A stretch of 46,205 nt of DNA from positions 1 to 46,205 of the forward strand of contig JAYTOA010000055.1 of the NCBI GenBank assembly GCA_043748015.1. Reading direction: 5' to 3'. The DNA is from JAIBBG01 sp043748015 (lineage in GTDB: Bacteria > Bacteroidota > Bacteroidia > Flavobacteriales_D > Sanyastnellaceae). Shown here one piece after another: positions 43,205 to 46,205 of this stretch. Both the position numbers and the translations under genes were made by a program. The notes beneath the pieces were generated by a model. That model ran no database searches. It worked only from the letters and a program-made list of their open reading frames with translations, and was not told the DNA's origin. Position 1 is the stretch's first letter; each line of letters begins with the position of its first letter.

Positions 43205-43849
43205 ATGAAAATAGAAATCTGGAGCGACATTGCATGTCCGTTTTGCTATATCGGAAAAAGACATTTTGAAAATGCACTTGCGTCACTTAACTCTCAAAAC
43301 GATGTTGAGGTTGAATGGAAAAGCTTTCAATTAAACCCGGATCAAATTTCACAACCCGGCAAGACGATCAATCAATATTTGTCGGAGGCAAAAGGCATCA
43401 CAGAAGAGCGCGCGCGCGACATGAATGAGTACGTTACGAAAATGGCTGCAGAATCAGGACTGGAATATCACATGGACAAAATCGTTCTAGCCAATTCTGG
43501 AAGAGCGCACCAGATCATTCAATTTGCGAAAACCAAAAACCTTGGTGATGAAGCTGAAGAGTTCTTTTTTCGTTCTTATTTCTGTGAGGGCGCCGATCTC
43601 GCAGACGTCAACTTTCTTTTGAAAGCAGGAACAACCATTGGTCTCGACCCCGGCGATGTCGCAAACATTTTGAATTCAAATGAATTCCGATCTGCCGTTG
43701 AAAATGACATCAGAGAAGCATCCGAGCTTGGCATTCAAGGTGTTCCATTCTTTGTCATCAACAGGAAATATGGAATTTCCGGTGCGCAACCTGTGGATGT
43801 TTTTGTTCAAACACTTCAGGGTGCGATGAAGGAAGAGCTGGCGTCATGA
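43205..43849 (+). CDS. DsbA-family oxidoreductase, FrnE-like
   Basis: 214 residues from ATG 43205. Active site CPFC at residues 11-14 (WSDIACPFCYIG), helical insertion typical of the 2-hydroxychromene-2-carboxylate isomerase/FrnE branch (FEWKSFQLNP-like WKSFQLNPDQISQPG; ANSGRAHQIIQFAKTKNLGDEAEEFFFRSYFCEGADL), and a C-terminal cis-Pro motif GVPFFVINRKYGISGAQP. No signal peptide: cytoplasmic. Probably a disulfide/thiol oxidoreductase or chaperone. Confidence 0.92.
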   Translation: MKIEIWSDIACPFCYIGKRHFENALASLNSQNDVEVEWKSFQLNPDQISQPGKTINQYLSEAKGITEERARDMNEYVTKMAAESGLEYHMDKIVLANSGRAHQIIQFAKTKNLGDEAEEFFFRSYFCEGADLADVNFLLKAGTTIGLDPGDVANILNSNEFRSAVENDIREASELGIQGVPFFVINRKYGISGAQPVDVFVQTLQGAMKEELAS

Positions 43850-44012
43850 AATGATTCTGAGATTGTCGGCGACATGGCTTCACATGGAAATGGCCGAAAT
43901 AAATTGGAGAATTTCACGGAACCGGTTTGCTTAAATAATGGCGCCCTGGTTGCCGAATTGATCTGTCCACTCGCTCACATTTGCCGTTTTACTGCTGAAC
44001 ATCAAACATTTA

Positions 44013-44058
44013 CGTTTTGTGAGCAAATGAACATTTTGTTTCATTTGCTCACAAAACG
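44013..44058. repeat. Perfect inverted repeat, 19 bp arms
   Basis: Arms CGTTTTGTGAGCAAATGAA (44013-44031) and its exact complement (44040-44058) with the 8 base loop CATTTTGT. On the plus strand it is followed by ATAAAAAG, not a T-run, so it is not a standard terminator for the FrnE gene. Lies 163 bp after that gene's stop. Confidence 0.85.
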
Positions 44059-44083
44059 ATAAAAAGCAGGAAATTGTGATGGA

Positions 44084-44113
44084 ATGGAACAAAATGTTTA
44101 AACGCTCACAAAA
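44084..44113 (-). repeat. Inverted partial copy of the hairpin arm
   Basis: Read on the minus strand it matches 44015-44044 at 25 of 30 positions. Both share TTTTGTGAGC and AACATTTTGTT. Arranged in opposite orientation 39 bp after the hairpin. Confidence 0.7.
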
Positions 44114-44373
44114 TGGATTCAATCTGAAATGTCTGAGTACCGAAATTGGTTCTTCACGCCAACGAATTTCACCTTTGCTTTAATTCACCTTCAACCTTTT
44201 TACATGACATAAGACTTGACATAGGATAAAAGGACCCGATGAATGATGAAACGCGATAAATTATTTTATGAGTAGTCATCAAATCCCAAATAAGAACTTC
44301 TCCGTCCAACATTTTCTACAACAACTCCCTCATTACTTCGTGATTTCTAAAATGCGAGATGCGTTCAGCCTGT

Positions 44374-44381
44374 TAAATTTG
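44374..44381 (+). promoter_or_regulatory. Candidate -7 box of valS, 4 bp from the ATG
   Basis: TAAATTTG, perfect TAnnTTTG, followed by CCGC and the ATG. As in the TauE/SafE gene, this would leave a leaderless or nearly leaderless mRNA. Confidence 0.4.
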
Positions 44382-44385
44382 CCGC

Positions 44386-46205
44386 ATGATCGAAATTCCA
44401 AGCAAGTATGATCCAACGACTACCGAAGACAAATGGTACGCCTACTGGATGGAACATAAACTTTTCAAAAGTGTACCCGATAATCGTGAGCCATATACCA
44501 TTGTAATTCCACCACCGAACGTAACGGGAGTGTTGCACATGGGACATATGCTGAACAATACGATTCAAGATTTGCTGGTACGCCGCGCACGCATGCATGG
44601 CAAAAATGCGCTCTGGGTGCCGGGAACAGATCATGCTTCCATCGCTACAGAATCGAAAGTGGTACAGAAACTTCGCAGTGAAGGCATCAAGAAAAGTGAC
44701 TTGACACGTGAGCAATTTTTAGAACACGCATGGGAATGGACCAATAAACACGGTGGCATTATCCTCGATCAATTGAAAAAGCTCGGGGCATCATGTGACT
44801 GGGATCGCACGCGCTTTACGATGGATGAGAAGTACTACGAAAGCGTTGTCGACTCGTTTATTGACCTCCACAAAAAAGGAAGAATCTATCGCGGCGAACG
44901 CATGATCAACTGGGATCCGGCGGCGCTTACCGCTCTCAGTGATGAAGAAGTGATCCATAAGGAACTTTCTTCCAAACTCTACTTTGTAAAATACAAAATC
45001 GTTGGTAACGATGAATTCGTGACGATTGCAACAACTCGTCCGGAAACAATTTTAGGCGACACTGCCATTTGCGTAAATCCAAAAGACGAGCGATACAAAC
45101 ATCTTCACGGCAAGAAAGCCATTGTCCCGATGGTGAATCGCGAAATACCAATTATCGCTGATGAATATGTGGAAATGGATTTCGGCACGGGATGTCTTAA
45201 AGTAACTCCTGCGCACGATATGAATGACTTTATACTTGGCGAAAAACACAAGCTGAAAGTCATCAACATGATGAACGACAATGGCACCATCAGTGAAGCC
45301 GGACAACTATATATCGGCATGGATCGCTTTGAAGTGCGCACAAAAATTGTAGAAGATCTTCAAAAAGCAGGGCTGCTTGTAAAGACCGAAGAGCATCAGA
45401 ACAAAGTTGGTTTCAGCGAGCGAAGTGATGCGATGGTAGAGCCAAGACTTTCGCTGCAGTGGTTTGTCGATATGAAAGATCTCAGCAAACCGGCGCTGGA
45501 TCATGTGATGAATGACGACATCAAATTCTTTCCGCCGAAGTTCAAGAACAGTTATCGCAATTGGATGGAGAACATCAAAGACTGGTGCATATCGCGTCAA
45601 CTTTGGTGGGGCCATCGCATTCCAGCCTGGTATGCACCGGATGGATCATTTGCTGTGGCGAAAACAAAAGAAGAGGCCATTGCAATTTTCAAAAGTGAAA
45701 ACAAAACTTTTTCAGATAACGAAATCGTACAGGATCCCGATGTCCTCGACACGTGGTTCTCTTCGTGGCTTTGGCCAATCAGTGTGTTCGATGGATTTTA
45801 TACTCAGGAAGAAGTAAAATATTACTACCCGACCAACGACCTGGTAACAGCACCGGAGATCATGTTTTTCTGGGTGGCAAGAATGATCATTGCCGGTTAC
45901 GAGTACCGCAATGAGTTGCCTTTCAAAAATGTTTACTACACAGGAATTGTGCGTGATAAACAAGGAAGAAAAATGTCCAAGTCATTGGGCAATTCTCCCG
46001 ATCCGTTGGATCTGATGAAGATCTATGGCGCTGATGGCGTGCGTGTTGGAATGTTGTTGTCATCACCTGCGGGCAATGATCTTTTATTTGATGAGGGGCT
46101 TTGCGAACAGGGAAGAAATTTTGCCAACAAAATCTGGAATGCATTCAGATTGGTGAACAGTTGGGAAGCGAAAATTGACGCGAATATTTCACAACCCGAT
46201 TCAGC
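44386..46205 (+). CDS. valS: Valyl-tRNA synthetase, 3' truncated by window end
   Basis: 606 codons visible of about 880, with no stop before the window ends. Start ATG 44386 (MIEIPSKYDPTTTEDKWYAYWMEHKLFKSVPDNREPYTIVIPPPNVTG). Class I signatures: HIGH motif as HMGH in VLHMGHMLNNT, and KMSKS in GRKMSKSLGNSPDPLDLM at about 45970. The CP1 editing domain (TTRPETILGDTAICVNP, FGTGCLKVTPAHDMNDF) is intact. Charges tRNA-Val. Its length and motifs are normal. Confidence 0.97.
   Translation, partial: MIEIPSKYDPTTTEDKWYAYWMEHKLFKSVPDNREPYTIVIPPPNVTGVLHMGHMLNNTIQDLLVRRARMHGKNALWVPGTDHASIATESKVVQKLRSEGIKKSDLTREQFLEHAWEWTNKHGGIILDQLKKLGASCDWDRTRFTMDEKYYESVVDSFIDLHKKGRIYRGERMINWDPAALTALSDEEVIHKELSSKLYFVKYKIVGNDEFVTIATTRPETILGDTAICVNPKDERYKHLHGKKAIVPMVNREIPIIADEYVEMDFGTGCLKVTPAHDMNDFILGEKHKLKVINMMNDNGTISEAGQLYIGMDRFEVRTKIVEDLQKAGLLVKTEEHQNKVGFSERSDAMVEPRLSLQWFVDMKDLSKPALDHVMNDDIKFFPPKFKNSYRNWMENIKDWCISRQLWWGHRIPAWYAPDGSFAVAKTKEEAIAIFKSENKTFSDNEIVQDPDVLDTWFSSWLWPISVFDGFYTQEEVKYYYPTNDLVTAPEIMFFWVARMIIAGYEYRNELPFKNVYYTGIVRDKQGRKMSKSLGNSPDPLDLMKIYGADGVRVGMLLSSPAGNDLLFDEGLCEQGRNFANKIWNAFRLVNSWEAKIDANISQPDS

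Larger units (their letters stand above)
43850..44385. other. 536 bp gene-free spacer with strong hairpin
   Basis: No supported gene. Short open frames here run through the hairpin and are not convincing. The spacer holds the 44013-44058 hairpin, an inverted partial copy of it at 44084-44113, and the valS promoter box; nothing else was recognised. Confidence 0.7.

Noticed and set aside
43931..44122. 63-codon minus-strand open frame upstream of valS
   Set aside because: It is made almost wholly of the hairpin arms and their inverted copy, and no start signal is visible.

Overview
The window is from a member of the phylum Bacteroidota with moderate GC content. The evidence is four secreted proteins with type IX secretion (T9SS) C-terminal sorting domains, an outer-membrane TonB-type receptor, the long Bacteroidota form of NusB, a transketolase split into two subunits, and a TAnnTTYG box (the Bacteroidota -7 promoter element) upstream of about a dozen genes. 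It looks like an ordinary chromosome, mostly housekeeping and catabolic genes with scattered accessory islands. The genus cannot be named from the sequence alone.

Layout. 1-7750: the 3' end of a very large T9SS adhesin-like protein with a MopE-type Cys/Asp repeat array, then a TonB-dependent receptor-like barrel. 7885-11253 (minus): miaA, nusB, leucine dehydrogenase and pterin carbinolamine dehydratase. 11387-12274: small T9SS protein. 12433-13291: an accessory island holding a HepT/MntA (HEPN/MNT) toxin-antitoxin pair bracketed by AT-rich palindromes on one side and GC-rich hairpins on the other. 13298-17462: ychF, an unknown Cys-containing secreted protein, and the two transketolase subunits. 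17558-22774: SRPBCC protein, SF2 helicase, TauE/SafE permease, prmA-tpiA, DUF1304 protein.

22817-29549 is a repeat-rich accessory segment. Three 442-444 bp copies of a foldback, MITE-like element (same orientation, about 95% alike by eye) and one 260 bp relative sit in the spacers between divergent genes. These genes encode a PAS protein, an unknown 615-residue secreted protein, a small membrane protein and a sugar aminotransferase. 29721-32315 encodes a seven-repeat SBBP propeller T9SS protein.

32446-39154 holds the phenylacetyl-CoA epoxidase genes. paaB, paaC and paaD form one minus-strand block and paaA another. They are separated by an opposite-strand T9SS gene with a thioredoxin-like domain and by a GNAT gene. 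paaE is divergent from paaA. Together PaaA, B, C and E make the ring-epoxidising multicomponent monooxygenase and PaaD its maturation factor. The rest of the pathway (paaG, Z, J, H, K) is not in this window.

39298-46205: a subtilisin-like lipoprotein, a proline-iminopeptidase-like lipoprotein, a YdjM/DUF457 membrane protein, a FrnE-type DsbA protein, a spacer with a perfect 19 bp-stem hairpin, and the first 606 codons of valS, which runs off the end.

The observation most worth checking is the HepT/MntA pair. The MntA GS-x10-DxD catalytic motif reads ES-x10-DVN, and the acceptor Tyr of the HepT RX4HXY motif is Phe, so both halves of the known AMPylation-based neutralisation chemistry appear to be lost together.
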